Source: Actinopolyspora erythraea
GTDB taxonomy: Bacteria > Actinomycetota > Actinomycetes > Mycobacteriales > Pseudonocardiaceae
DNA length: 64,000 nucleotides
Assembly: GCF_002263515.1 (NCBI RefSeq)
Contig: NZ_CP022752.1
Location: forward strand, 1,178,001-1,242,000
Direction of reading: 5' to 3'
The notes beneath the pieces are model-generated. The model did no database searches. It had not been told where the DNA came from and worked only from the letters and a program-made list of their open reading frames with translations. Numbering within the stretch: position 1 is the stretch's first letter; each line of letters starts with the position of its first letter. Both the position numbers and the translations under genes were made by a program. Below, in pieces: positions 45,305 to 56,408 of this stretch.

Positions 45305-46236
45305 CGGCCACTACGCCTTCCACCGGAGAGCAGGGGTCCACCGGCCGCGCGGGCGCACGCGGCGTGCTCGGCGCCTACCTGGCCCTGACCAAGCCGCGTG
45401 TCATAGAACTCCTGCTGATCACCACCATCCCGGCCATGTTCCTGGCCGAGCGGGGTATCCCGTCGCTCACCCTGGTGCTGGTCACCCTCGTCGGCGGAGC
45501 GATGGCCGCGGGCAGCGCCAACGCGCTGAACTGCGTCGCGGACTCGGACATCGACGCCGTCATGGACCGCACCAAGTCCCGCCCGCTGGTCAGCTACCGA
45601 GTTCCGCGCGGGCACGCGCTGGTGTTCGGCATCGTGCTGAGCGTGCTCTCGTTCGCCGTGCTCTGGGCGGGGGCGAACCTGCTCGCGGCGGTGCTCGCCA
45701 CTGCGGCGACGCTGTTCTACGTCTTCGTCTACACCCTGGTGCTCAAGCGCCGGACCTCGCAGAACATCGTGTGGGGCGGGGCAGCCGGTTGTATGCCGGT
45801 GCTCGTGGGCTGGGCCGCCGTCACCGGAACAGTGGAGTGGCCCGCGCTGGTGATGTTCGCCGTGGTGTTCCTCTGGACCCCACCGCACTTCTGGTCGCTG
45901 GCCATGAAGTACCGCACCGACTACGAGCGCGCCGGGGTCCCGATGCTTCCCGTCGTGGCGACCCCCCGCCAGGTCTCGGCGCGGATCCTCGTCTACTCCT
46001 GGGCCACCGTGGTGAGCACGCTGCTGCTGATTCCGGTCACCAGCTGGATCTACGTCTGCTGCGCCCTGGGCATCGGCGCGGTGTTCCTGGTGGTGGCGCA
46101 GCGGCTGCACCAGGGGGTGCGGCGCGGACGTGTCGTCAACCCGATGCGGCTGTTCCACCTGTCGAACAGCTATCTCAGCGCCCTGTTCCTGGCACTGGCC
46201 GTCGACGCGGCGGTCGGGCTGCCCGTGCTCGGCTGA
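45301..46236 (+). CDS. ctaB: protoheme IX farnesyltransferase (heme O synthase)
   Basis: 311 residues, UbiA-family polytopic membrane enzyme that adds the farnesyl group to heme B. The prenyl-diphosphate-binding motif is [20 protein letters not shown] (ND-x-x-D type, here NCVADSDID). The second motif region is [13 protein letters not shown], and [16 protein letters not shown] is the CtaB signature. Start ATG 45301 overlaps the DUF3817 stop. The ctaA and oxidase genes are not in the window. Confidence 0.94.
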   Translation: MTATTPSTGEQGSTGRAGARGVLGAYLALTKPRVIELLLITTIPAMFLAERGIPSLTLVLVTLVGGAMAAGSANALNCVADSDIDAVMDRTKSRPLVSYRVPRGHALVFGIVLSVLSFAVLWAGANLLAAVLATAATLFYVFVYTLVLKRRTSQNIVWGGAAGCMPVLVGWAAVTGTVEWPALVMFAVVFLWTPPHFWSLAMKYRTDYERAGVPMLPVVATPRQVSARILVYSWATVVSTLLLIPVTSWIYVCCALGIGAVFLVVAQRLHQGVRRGRVVNPMRLFHLSNSYLSALFLALAVDAAVGLPVLG

Positions 46237-46516
46237 GATCCACCGCCCACGTTCCCGCCGGGGTGACCGGCGGGAACTGTGCTCGGGTGCTCCTGGTGGC
46301 TTTGCCCGGGTTCCGCTGGAACATATATCCGCCGAACACCGTCCCGCCCCGAGCTGCCGGAGTGCGCCGCCGCGGGCACGGCGCCATAGTGACCCCGGGA
46401 ACTCCCGCAGCCGAGCTGTCCGTGCTCGGTGCTCTCCCGGAGCTTCCGCGCCACGAGCGCCTGTTCACCGCGAAGCCGCAGCCACCGCGCGCACTCCGTG
46501 CCGCAGGGGGGCGACC

Positions 46517-47515
46517 ATGAGTTGGCTCAGACCGCACCGGCGACGAGCCGGTACCTCCACGACCGAACAGGGCTGGTCGGCCGAGGACGTCCAGACCCTG
46601 GAGAAGGCCGTGGGGCGAGCACCCTCGGTGCACAATACCCAGCCCTGGGAACTGACGACGAGCGACCGGACGGCTGTGCTGCGCGAGCGCTCGGCCGTGG
46701 CCCTGTGGCAGCACGACCCGGAGGGCAGGGACCGGCGGCTCTCCTGCGGCGCCGCCGTGACCAACCTGTTCCTGGCGGTTCGCGCGCTCGGATGGGCGGC
46801 GCGGCTGCGCCGTGGCCCGGAGGAGGGGACCGACGATCCGGAGCTCGTCGCCACCGTCACCGCCACCCAACGGCAGCACCCCTCGGTCGCGGAGGGGCAG
46901 CGTTACCGGGCGATCACCCGGCGCAGCAGCTACCGCAGGCCGTTCCACGAACAGCCGCTCTCCCACGTGGCCAGGGAGGCCCTGCTGGCGGCGGGTGGGG
47001 CCGCGGACGTCCACGCGCGGTGGATAACCGGCTTCGACGAGGCGAGCTCCGTGGCCGAGATGCTCGGCTACGCCGCGCGAGTCCACCGAAAGGACCGCTA
47101 CTACCAGCGGGAGCTGGCCATGTGGCTGGTGGACGGGCAGGGCGGCGTGGACCCCGGTGGCGGGATCGCCTCCGAGGACCTGGGTACCGAGGGAGTCGCG
47201 GCGGTCGGGCTGACCCGCTCCCAGCACAGGCTCCCTGACGAGCAGCGCCTCGCCGAGTGGATCGCGAACGAGTCGATCATGGTGTTGGCGACCGCCACCG
47301 ACGACCCCGCCTCCCACCTGCGTGCCGGTGAGGCCATGCAGTTCACCTGGCTGACCGCCACCAGCCTCGGCCTGGCGGCCTCGGTGATCACCCAGCCCCT
47401 CCACCTCACCGAGGTCCGTGCGGGACTGCGCGAACGCCTCGGACTGCCGGGGTTCCCGCACGTGCTGCTTCGGTTCGGTTATCCGGTTCCGGTGCCGGGG
47501 CAGCGGCGCGCCTGA
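46517..47515 (+). CDS. Acg-family nitroreductase-like FMN protein
   Basis: 332 residues. It resembles the mycobacterial Acg/Rv3131 group: two nitroreductase half-domains, APSVHNTQPWEL at the N-terminus, RRSSYRRPFHEQPL in the middle, and EAMQFTWLTATSLGLAASVI near the end. In Mycobacterium these are DosR-induced proteins that may sequester FMN. I saw no DosR-type box upstream (280-nt gap after ctaB). ATG 46517 is chosen; the frame is open further upstream without homology. Confidence 0.82.
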   Translation: MSWLRPHRRRAGTSTTEQGWSAEDVQTLEKAVGRAPSVHNTQPWELTTSDRTAVLRERSAVALWQHDPEGRDRRLSCGAAVTNLFLAVRALGWAARLRRGPEEGTDDPELVATVTATQRQHPSVAEGQRYRAITRRSSYRRPFHEQPLSHVAREALLAAGGAADVHARWITGFDEASSVAEMLGYAARVHRKDRYYQRELAMWLVDGQGGVDPGGGIASEDLGTEGVAAVGLTRSQHRLPDEQRLAEWIANESIMVLATATDDPASHLRAGEAMQFTWLTATSLGLAASVITQPLHLTEVRAGLRERLGLPGFPHVLLRFGYPVPVPGQRRA

Positions 47516-47547
47516 TCGGAGCCCGGTGTTCCGCCGAGCCGACCGGT

Positions 47548-48393
47548 TCAACGTGCCAGGTAACCCACCGCCCCGTAGGCGTTCGAGGTTTCGACCTGGG
47601 ACCGGGAAACCGCGTCCCGCGCATGCCACTCGGGCAGTGGAACCAGGCCGGGCTCCACCAGCTCGTAGCCCTCCAGCAGCTCCGCGATCTCGTTCGGGGG
47701 ACGCCACCTCACCGGGTTGGGGGTGCGAGCCATGACCTCCTCGGCGTCGGTGACCTGCTGCTCGGTCGCCGAGATCGCCGAGATGTGCGAGACCACCAGG
47801 TAGCTGCCCGCCACGCAGGCCTCACGATAGGCGGCGAGCACGTCCAGCGCCGTCCGCTGGTCCGGCACGAACGGCAGCACCGCGACGGCCAGGACGCCCA
47901 CGGGTCGGGCGAAGTCCAGCAGCCCGGACACGCCGGGAGCGGTGAGCACCGCCTGCGGGTCCCGAACGTCGGCCAGTGTGATCGTCACGTTCGAGTGCTC
48001 GGCGAGCAGCCGCTGCGCGTGTGCCACCGCCACCGGCTCGTGGTCCACGTAGGCCACCCGTGCGTTCGGGTCGAGCTCCTGGGCCACTTCGTGCACGTTG
48101 CCGACGGTGGGAATGCCCGAGCCCAGGTCCAGGAACTGGTCGATTCCCCGCTCGGACAGGTAGGCGACCGCCCGTCCCAGGAAGGCCCGGTTCGCGCGTG
48201 CGTACTCGCGGGCGTGGGGCATCGCGGCGGACCCCGCATCGGCCGCCTCGCGGTCCACCGCGAAGTTGGTGGAGCCGCCCAGGTAGTAGTCGTACATGCG
48301 GGCGGCGTTCGGCCGGTCGGTCCGCGCCTCTCCCGTCGGTGGGGCGAAGGAGCCGAGCGGGACCTGTTCGCGAGGGGGGTCGTGCTGGTCCAT
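47548..48393 (-). CDS. DUF574 SAM-dependent methyltransferase
   Basis: 281 residues. It shows the family signatures RPNAARMYDYYLGGSTNFAV, QFLDLGSGIPTVGNVHEVAQ (SAM site), ARVAYVDHEPVAVAHAQRLL and LADVRDPQAVL. DUF574 (methyltransf_19) proteins are expanded in filamentous actinomycetes, often many copies per genome, and their substrates are mostly unknown. GGAGG upstream supports ATG 48393. Confidence 0.9.
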   Translation of the reverse strand: MDQHDPPREQVPLGSFAPPTGEARTDRPNAARMYDYYLGGSTNFAVDREAADAGSAAMPHAREYARANRAFLGRAVAYLSERGIDQFLDLGSGIPTVGNVHEVAQELDPNARVAYVDHEPVAVAHAQRLLAEHSNVTITLADVRDPQAVLTAPGVSGLLDFARPVGVLAVAVLPFVPDQRTALDVLAAYREACVAGSYLVVSHISAISATEQQVTDAEEVMARTPNPVRWRPPNEIAELLEGYELVEPGLVPLPEWHARDAVSRSQVETSNAYGAVGYLAR

Positions 48394-48818
48394 TCGTGTT
48401 CCTCCGAGCGCTGGCACGTTCGGCCGAGCCGGGACTACGAGCAACGTTACTCCTCCGCGCTTTCCTCACACACCGGTGCGTTTCGCGGGATGGATGACGG
48501 GTGCTCCGGAGCGCGCACCGCGGCGGTGGGGTGGCCGGATCCTCCTCACGAGCTCCGCTTCCGGCGGCGCGCCGCTACCTCGGGAGAGGTGCCCCGTCGC
48601 GCGCTCGTCGCGTAGGAGCCTCGCCGGGCCGCTACCCGGCAGTGCTCGAACGATCCACTCTCGAGGGTTCCGCCGCGGGATCCGGGCCGGTGCTTCGGGA
48701 GGGGAAGGCATCGCGGAAGGACGAACCGGTGAGGCGGACGGGTGCGAATTCCGGTCATCACGCTGTCAGTGCCGCGTCAGCACCCTCGACTACAACCGAA
48801 CTCACTCAGGAACTGCCA
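48394..48818. other. divergent intergenic region
   Basis: 425 nt between the DUF574 methyltransferase (-) and the IclR regulator (+). I see no gene, palindrome or RNA element that I can support. Confidence 0.4.
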
Positions 48819-49634
48819 ATGGGTCAGTACACACTTCCGAAAGCGGGTTTCGCGATGAGCCGATCGGTCGAGTCGACGCGAGTGGAAGACATCCCGGCCA
48901 CGAACGCCCACGACGGCAGCCTCTGCCGCGCCCTGCGACTGATGCGGGAGCTGTCGCTGCGTCCCGCAGGAGTGGGGGTGTCCGAACTCTCCCGCAGGCT
49001 CGACATTCCCAAACCCAGCGTTTACCGCATGTTGCGCACGATGCGGCGACTGCGCTTCGTCCGTGAGGTCGAGCACGTCTACTTTCCCGGTGAGGAGTTG
49101 CGAAGTCTCGCACGCGCTCTCACCGCCCGGGCGGACTCGCGGGTGCTGCGCGAGGTCCTGACCCCCGTCATGGTCGATCTCCACCGCGAGGCGGGACTAC
49201 CGGTGAAGCTGACGGTGCTGCGCGGCCACGACGTCGTCGTGCTGCAGGCGGTACACGGGGTCCGCGCCGGGGAACGGCCGGAGGTGGGACGGCGGATGCC
49301 CGCCCACAGCGGCGCGGGAGGCAGGGTGCTGCTCGCATTCGCGGCCGGAGAGGGGCACCAGGTGGAGCACGCGGTTTCGGGAGGACACCTCGACACCGCC
49401 CCGCCCGACCGGTTCGACGAGATCCGCCGGTCGGGGGTCTCGGTGGAACGACCCCGGCCGGGTTGGACGGAACTCGCCGCTCCCGTGTTCGACCACCTCA
49501 GGCGGCCGGTAGCCGCACTGGTCGTCAGCGGCCCCACCAGGGCGGTGAACGTGTCGGACGCCACGATGGCGCTCAGGCGGGCGGCGTTCGAGGCGGCGAG
49601 GCTGCTGCCCGCCGGATCCGAACTCCCCGGCTGA
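48819..49634 (+). CDS. IclR-family transcriptional regulator
   Basis: About 271 residues. The N-terminal winged helix is VGVSELSRRLDIPKPSVYRM with LRTMRRLRFVREVEHVYFPG; the C-terminal effector domain contains GLPVKLTVLRGHDVVVLQAV, RMPAHSGAGGRVLLAFA and FDEIRRSGVSVERPRPG. ATG 48819 is chosen; ATG 48855 is an alternative. It converges on the hexulose-phosphate operon, and regulators of sugar or aromatic-acid operons are common in this family, so it is a candidate controller of that operon. Confidence 0.87.
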   Translation: MGQYTLPKAGFAMSRSVESTRVEDIPATNAHDGSLCRALRLMRELSLRPAGVGVSELSRRLDIPKPSVYRMLRTMRRLRFVREVEHVYFPGEELRSLARALTARADSRVLREVLTPVMVDLHREAGLPVKLTVLRGHDVVVLQAVHGVRAGERPEVGRRMPAHSGAGGRVLLAFAAGEGHQVEHAVSGGHLDTAPPDRFDEIRRSGVSVERPRPGWTELAAPVFDHLRRPVAALVVSGPTRAVNVSDATMALRRAAFEAARLLPAGSELPG

Positions 49635-49738
49635 CCTCTTCGATGGCTCTTGACCATCCGCTGTGGACCGCTCTCCTGGTGGGACGCCGTGTCGGCGGCC
49701 GGTTCCGCGGGTCGAAGCGCCCACCCGCCCCGGCCCGC

Positions 49739-50533
49739 TCAGGAGCACCCGGCGACCTCGCGCAGGATCTCCCGCAGCACGGCGGTGTCGCGCCCCGACC
49801 TGCCGACTCCGAGTCCGTCGAGCGGAGCCTCGTCACGCATGGCGCGAAACGTGCCGGGGAACACCGCACCGCCGTAGAGCAGCCTGGTGGCTCCGCTGCG
49901 ATCGGCCGAGAGTCGTCGGAGTTCGTGCAGCACGGTGCCCACGTGTGCCGGGTCGGCCCCGCTGTCCGCTCCGATGGCCCAGCGCGGTTCGTAGAGGAAC
50001 GCCACAGGGGCTTCCGAGGGCACGGCCCGCAGCACCGCGGCGGCCTGCTCGCGGCTCCTCGCCGCGGCCGAGCTCGGAGTGGTTCGCTCGTCCTCGCCAA
50101 TGCACGCGATCGGGACGATTCCGGCGGCGGTGGCCGCCGACGCCCTGCGTGCCGTCGAGTGGTCGTCCTCGCCGAAGAGCGCGCGTCGTTCGGAGTGCCC
50201 GACCATGCAGTAGCGGCACCCGGCCTCGGCCAGCATGCTCGCGGGGACCTCGCCGGTGTAGGCTCCCGATTCCGGCCAGAGGTTCTGTGCGCCGCAGGAC
50301 GCCCCGAGCTTCGTCGCCGTGCTTCCCAGCAGTGGGAACGGCACCAGCATCGACAGCAGGTGGCGCAGCTCCGGTTCCACGTCCCGTCGGATGCTGTCGA
50401 TCCATCGCTCGGTCCGCTCCAACCCCAGGTGGGCCTTCGCGCTGACGCAGACGAGCCTCGGAGGGGGAGGGGCGTCCGCCGGTTCGGTGGTTCGGGCGTG
50501 TCGCTCGGTGGTGAGGTGTTCGGTTCGCGGCAC
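49739..50533 (-). CDS. triose-phosphate isomerase-like sugar-phosphate isomerase
   Basis: 264 residues. TIM-barrel signatures are CGAQNLWPESGAYTGEVPAS, the catalytic His in MVGHSERRALFGE and the catalytic Glu in LYEPRWAIG. The N-terminal GNWKMN motif is replaced by VSAKAHLG: Lys is kept, Asn becomes Ser. The same Asn-to-Ser change is known in tetrulose-phosphate isomerases related to TpiA (EryH/LerI group), so this is probably not the glycolytic enzyme. GTG start with AAGGAGA 8 nt upstream. Third gene of the operon with the PHI and HPS genes. Confidence 0.75.
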   Translation of the reverse strand: MPRTEHLTTERHARTTEPADAPPPPRLVCVSAKAHLGLERTERWIDSIRRDVEPELRHLLSMLVPFPLLGSTATKLGASCGAQNLWPESGAYTGEVPASMLAEAGCRYCMVGHSERRALFGEDDHSTARRASAATAAGIVPIACIGEDERTTPSSAAARSREQAAAVLRAVPSEAPVAFLYEPRWAIGADSGADPAHVGTVLHELRRLSADRSGATRLLYGGAVFPGTFRAMRDEAPLDGLGVGRSGRDTAVLREILREVAGCS

Positions 50534-50749
50534 TGTCGTCTCCTTGTGCGAATTGTCCGGTGGTTCGTGGGCTGAATCGCGATCAGTGGTCGGGTGGGGG
50601 CTCGGTCACCGGGGACGTGCTCGCCGGTGGGCCAACCGGCACCGGCCGGGGAACCGGCAGGGTCCGCGCCCCGGCGGTCGCGAGTGGTCGGCGCTGCGTC
50701 GTTGTCGGGGCTCCCTTACGCCTCGGTCGGGTGTCGTCGTCCGGAGCCG

Positions 50750-51316
50750 TCATTCGAGATTGGCGTGCCGACGTGCGGCTGACTCGCTGTCGACGTCCAG
50801 TTCGCCCGCGAGTGCGTTCGTCACGCAGTCGAACAGCAGGAAGGCGGTCTCCTCGAAGGCGGAGCCGGCGAACAGCGCCCCCTCGTCGGTGCTCCGAGCC
50901 GCGTCCTGTTCGACGGGAATCAGGTGGTCGGCGAGTTCGCCCAGCCGCGAGGTGCCGTCGCCGGTGACGGCCACGACGGTGGCGCCGACGTCGACCGCCT
51001 TCTCCGTGAGCAGCACGACGGTGCCGGTGTTGCCGGAGCGGCTGCAGCAGACGAGCACGTCGCCCGCCTCGATCGCTGGTGCGGTGCTGGACCCCACCAC
51101 GTGACAGGTGACGCCGAGCTGGCTCAGGCGCATCCCGAAGGCTTCCGCCACCAGGCGGGAGCGTCCCGCGCCGAGCACGAACACCCGCTTCGCCCCCGCG
51201 AGGATCTCCACGATCCCGGCCACCGGTCGCGCGTCGATTTCCGAGATTTTCGTGAGCACTTCCTCGCCGCTCCGCCGCAGCAGTTCCGGAAGTCGCGCGA
51301 GCCCCCGCTCCGTCAT
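50750..51316 (-). CDS. hxlB: 6-phospho-3-hexuloisomerase (SIS domain)
   Basis: 188 residues. SIS-domain enzyme interconverting 3-hexulose-6-phosphate and fructose-6-phosphate. Signatures: KRVFVLGAGRSRLVAEAFGM with RLSQLG, and DVLVCCSRSGNTGTVVLLTE. The start overlaps the stop of the synthase gene (ATGA at 51313-51316). A 216-nt gap separates it from the isomerase-like gene downstream. Confidence 0.85.
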   Translation of the reverse strand: MTERGLARLPELLRRSGEEVLTKISEIDARPVAGIVEILAGAKRVFVLGAGRSRLVAEAFGMRLSQLGVTCHVVGSSTAPAIEAGDVLVCCSRSGNTGTVVLLTEKAVDVGATVVAVTGDGTSRLGELADHLIPVEQDAARSTDEGALFAGSAFEETAFLLFDCVTNALAGELDVDSESAARRHANLE

Positions 51317-52023
51317 GAGCTCTCCCCGGGGAACCGTCCGGCCAGCGCTTGCCGGATCCGCTCGACGGCGTCACGCGGTTCGGGCGAGCCGAGCACGTAA
51401 CCACCGACGACCACGATGGACGGAGTCCCCGCCCGCAGCTCCCTCACCGACTCAGGGGTGATTCCGCCGGAGAGCTGGACGTCGCGGATTCCCATCGCTT
51501 CGCACACCGCCAGCTGTGTCGACAGGTCCTCGTTGTCCGCCCGTTCGTCCAGCCCGTTGTGTATTCCGACGTAGTCCGCACCGAGTTCCGACAGTCTGCG
51601 CAGCCGTCGACGGGTCGCCCTGGTTCCCACCAGGTCGCACACGACCTTCCCGCGGTACTGGTGGGCTCTGGCGACGGCACGGCTGATGGTCGTGTCCGCC
51701 GCCGTGGCGCAGACCGTGGTCATGTCGGCTCCCGCTTCGAGGACCAGCCGTGTCTCGTAGTCGGCGTCATCCATGGTCTTCGCGTCGGCCAGCACCAACG
51801 TTTCCGGCACCGTTCGTCGAAAACGCTCGATCACCCCGACGCCTTCGGTTTTCAGCATCGAGGTGCCGACTTCGGCGATGTCGATCACCGGGGCGATCTC
51901 GGCGAGAATCCGGGTCGCCTCCGAGGCGTCCACGAAGTCGAACGCGACCTGGAGCAACGGCTTCGTCCGGGGGAGCGTGCCCTCGGAGGCGGGTGGGTTC
52001 TCGGATCGGTTCTGGGTGAACAA
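51313..52023 (-). CDS. hxlA: 3-hexulose-6-phosphate synthase (OMPDC superfamily)
   Basis: 236 residues. It condenses formaldehyde with ribulose-5-phosphate, or runs in reverse to supply pentose. The D-x-K-x-x-D metal and catalytic motif is LADAKTMDDADYE; PLLQVAFDFVD, IDIAEVGTSMLKTEGVGVI and VQLSGGITPESV complete the barrel. The start is TTG 52023 with AGGAG 9 nt upstream; translation begins FTQNRSENPP. A sister activity (3-keto-L-gulonate-6-P decarboxylase) is possible, but the adjacent PHI favours HPS. Confidence 0.82.
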   Translation of the reverse strand: MFTQNRSENPPASEGTLPRTKPLLQVAFDFVDASEATRILAEIAPVIDIAEVGTSMLKTEGVGVIERFRRTVPETLVLADAKTMDDADYETRLVLEAGADMTTVCATAADTTISRAVARAHQYRGKVVCDLVGTRATRRRLRRLSELGADYVGIHNGLDERADNEDLSTQLAVCEAMGIRDVQLSGGITPESVRELRAGTPSIVVVGGYVLGSPEPRDAVERIRQALAGRFPGESS

Positions 52024-52270
52024 TGCCGCTCCTGTGGGGATGGTTTTCCGCCGGTTGGACGATGCTTCTTTCGCAAGCTAGGAACCGGGGTGGGCCGGGT
52101 CGAGTCGGTGTTTCGTGCGGCGGAACGTTCGGGTGCGGCTTCTCGGGGGAGTCGGCGAGGGCCGGGGTGTCTTCGGGTTCCGTTCGTGCCGATGTGTCGG
52201 CGAAGACATACTGGATTTGCTCATGTGGGGGTGTTAAAGATCCCTTTGGTCAACATGTAGTGTGTCACTG
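52024..52270. promoter_or_regulatory. divergent promoter region of hxlA and the nrd operon, with candidate NrdR box
   Basis: 247 nt. Reverse-complemented bases 52248-52263 read ACACTACATGTTGACC, matching 12 of 16 positions of the NrdR consensus ACACWATATATWGTGT. It lies just upstream of the cobalamin riboswitch. A second box, usual for NrdR, was not convincing. AT-rich stretches (GTGTTAAAGATCC) probably mark the nrd promoter. Confidence 0.35.
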
Positions 52271-52480
52271 TCGACGGTTCACCGGCTTCCCGACAGTCGG
52301 TGTGCCAACAGGGAACCCGGTGGGAGTCCGGGACTGCCCCGCAGCGGTGAACGGGAACGAACGCCGTGCCACCCACTCGGGTGGTACCAGCACTGGACGC
52401 CGAGGTGTCCGGGAAGCGACGGTTATCAGGACCGGTGGCCGAGCCGCCGGAAGCCCGTGAGTCCGAAGACCTGCCGTCGA
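52271..52480 (+). promoter_or_regulatory. cobalamin (B12) riboswitch
   Basis: Class I cobalamin riboswitch core: GTGCCAACAGGGAACCCGGT, GGGAGTCCGGGACTGCCCCG, CAGCGGTGAACGGGAACGAA, and the 3' element GAAGCCCGTGAGTCCGAAGA followed by CCTGCCG. P1 is CGACGG (52272-52277) with CCGTCG (52474-52479). It sits 154 nt upstream of nrdA. In Streptomyces a B12 riboswitch represses the class I nrdAB operon when cobalamin allows the class II enzyme to work; the same logic is expected here. Confidence 0.95.
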
Positions 52481-52633
52481 TGCGCGCACGACCGTGCGCG
52501 CCGTCCGCGACCTCGCGGGAGGGTCCGCGCGAACCTGGCCGGACGCGCGTCGGAGTCCGACGCCGCGTCCCGTGGCCCTCGTGTGTTCCCGCCCGGTCCG
52601 GGCAACGGTTCGAACTCGCGAGGAGAGTGCACA

Positions 52634-55108
<2,475 letters not shown>

Positions 55109-55237
55109 CCGGCCAGGCAGCACACGGGAGAGCTCGTCTTCCGGCTGGCTTCGGAAGGTGGCTCGGCGGGAGAGCCGCGCACCGCCGCGAACCGGAGCGG
55201 TTCGCGAAAATCACTCACAGGAGGACATGAGACCAGT

Positions 55238-56329
55238 ATGACCCCGTTGAACGTGCCGGATGCCGCCGTCAACCCCGACACCAGCGGACTCGGTGAGATC
55301 GACCGTTCCGGCGCCCGCGTCGACGCCGCGGACAAAGCGATGATCAACTCGCGTGCCGACGTCAACCAGCTGCTGCCGCTGAAGTACGGCTGGGCCTGGG
55401 ACAAGTACCTGGCCGGGTGCAACAACCACTGGATGCCCACCGAGGTCTCCATGCAGGCCGACATCGCGCTCTGGAAGTCCCCGGACGGGCTCACCGACGA
55501 CGAGCGGTTGATGCTCAAGCGCAACCTCGGTTTCTTCGCCACGGCCGAGTCCCTGGTGGCCAACAACGTGGTGCTGGCGGTGTACCGGCACATCACCAAT
55601 CCGGAGTGCAGGCAGTACCTGCTCCGCCAGGCCTTCGAGGAGGCGGTGCACACCCACACCTTCCAGTACGTCTGCGAGAGCCTGGGACTCGACGAGGGCG
55701 AGCTGTTCAACATGTACCGCGAGGTACCGTCCATAGCGGACAAGGACTCGTGGGCGCTGGGCTACACCAGGAACCTGGAGAACCCCGACTTCGCCACCGG
55801 AACACCGGAGGCCGACCAGGCCTTCCTGCGCGATCTCGTGGCGTTCTACGTGATCTTCGAGGGGATGTGGTTCTACACCGGCTTCGCGCAGATCCTCTCG
55901 CTGGGACGCCGGAACAAGATGGTCGGCATCGCCGAGCAGTACCAGTACATCCTGCGGGACGAGTCGATTCACCTCAACTTCGGAATCGACTGCATCAACC
56001 AGATCAAGCTCGAGAACCCCTGGCTGTGGACCACGGAGTTCCAGGAGGAGGTGCGGACGATGCTGACCGAGGCCTGCGAGCTGGAGGTTGCCTACGGCCG
56101 CGAGACCATGCCCCGGGGGATGCTCGGCCTCAACGTCGAACTGTGCGCCGAGTACATGCACTTCATCACCAACCGCCGTTGCGCCCAGCTCGGCCTCGAA
56201 CCGGTTTTCGCCGAGACGGAGAACCCGTTCCCCTGGATGTCGGAGGCGGTGGACCTGAAGAAGGAGAAGAACTTCTTCGAGACCCGGGTGACCGAGTACC
56301 AGTCCGGAGCGGCGCTGGAGTGGGACTGA
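55238..56329 (+). CDS. nrdB: ribonucleotide reductase R2 subunit, class Ic signature (Tyr replaced by Phe)
   Basis: 363 residues. The metal ligands are E104 (FFATAESL), E135 and H138 ([10 protein letters not shown]), E208 (VIFEGMW), E242 and H245 (RDESIH). The position of the radical Tyr is Phe142, and the first ligand is Glu instead of Asp. Every one of these positions is offset by exactly +15 from the ligands and F127 that I recall for Chlamydia trachomatis R2 (E89, E120, H123, F127, E193, E227, H230). That predicts a tyrosyl-radical-free Mn(IV)/Fe(III) cofactor. The C-terminus is the R1-docking tail. It follows nrdA in the same operon. Confidence 0.93.
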   Translation: MTPLNVPDAAVNPDTSGLGEIDRSGARVDAADKAMINSRADVNQLLPLKYGWAWDKYLAGCNNHWMPTEVSMQADIALWKSPDGLTDDERLMLKRNLGFFATAESLVANNVVLAVYRHITNPECRQYLLRQAFEEAVHTHTFQYVCESLGLDEGELFNMYREVPSIADKDSWALGYTRNLENPDFATGTPEADQAFLRDLVAFYVIFEGMWFYTGFAQILSLGRRNKMVGIAEQYQYILRDESIHLNFGIDCINQIKLENPWLWTTEFQEEVRTMLTEACELEVAYGRETMPRGMLGLNVELCAEYMHFITNRRCAQLGLEPVFAETENPFPWMSEAVDLKKEKNFFETRVTEYQSGAALEWD

Positions 56330-56360
56330 GCGGAACGGACCCGGTAGGCCCCGCGGGGCT

Positions 56361-56393
56361 CGGACCGCCGGACCGAGGGGCGCCGGCGGTCCG
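56361..56393. terminator. bidirectional hairpin terminator after nrdB
   Basis: Perfect 11-bp stem CGGACCGCCGG / CCGGCGGTCCG with an 11-nt loop, between the convergent nrdB and HNH nuclease genes. Confidence 0.78.
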
Positions 56394-56408
56394 CGAGGCG
56401 GTTCGCGC

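Noticed and set aside
46237..46516. DosR box upstream of the Acg-like nitroreductase
   Set aside because: The AT-rich bit GGAACATATATCC does not fit the 20-bp DosR palindrome.
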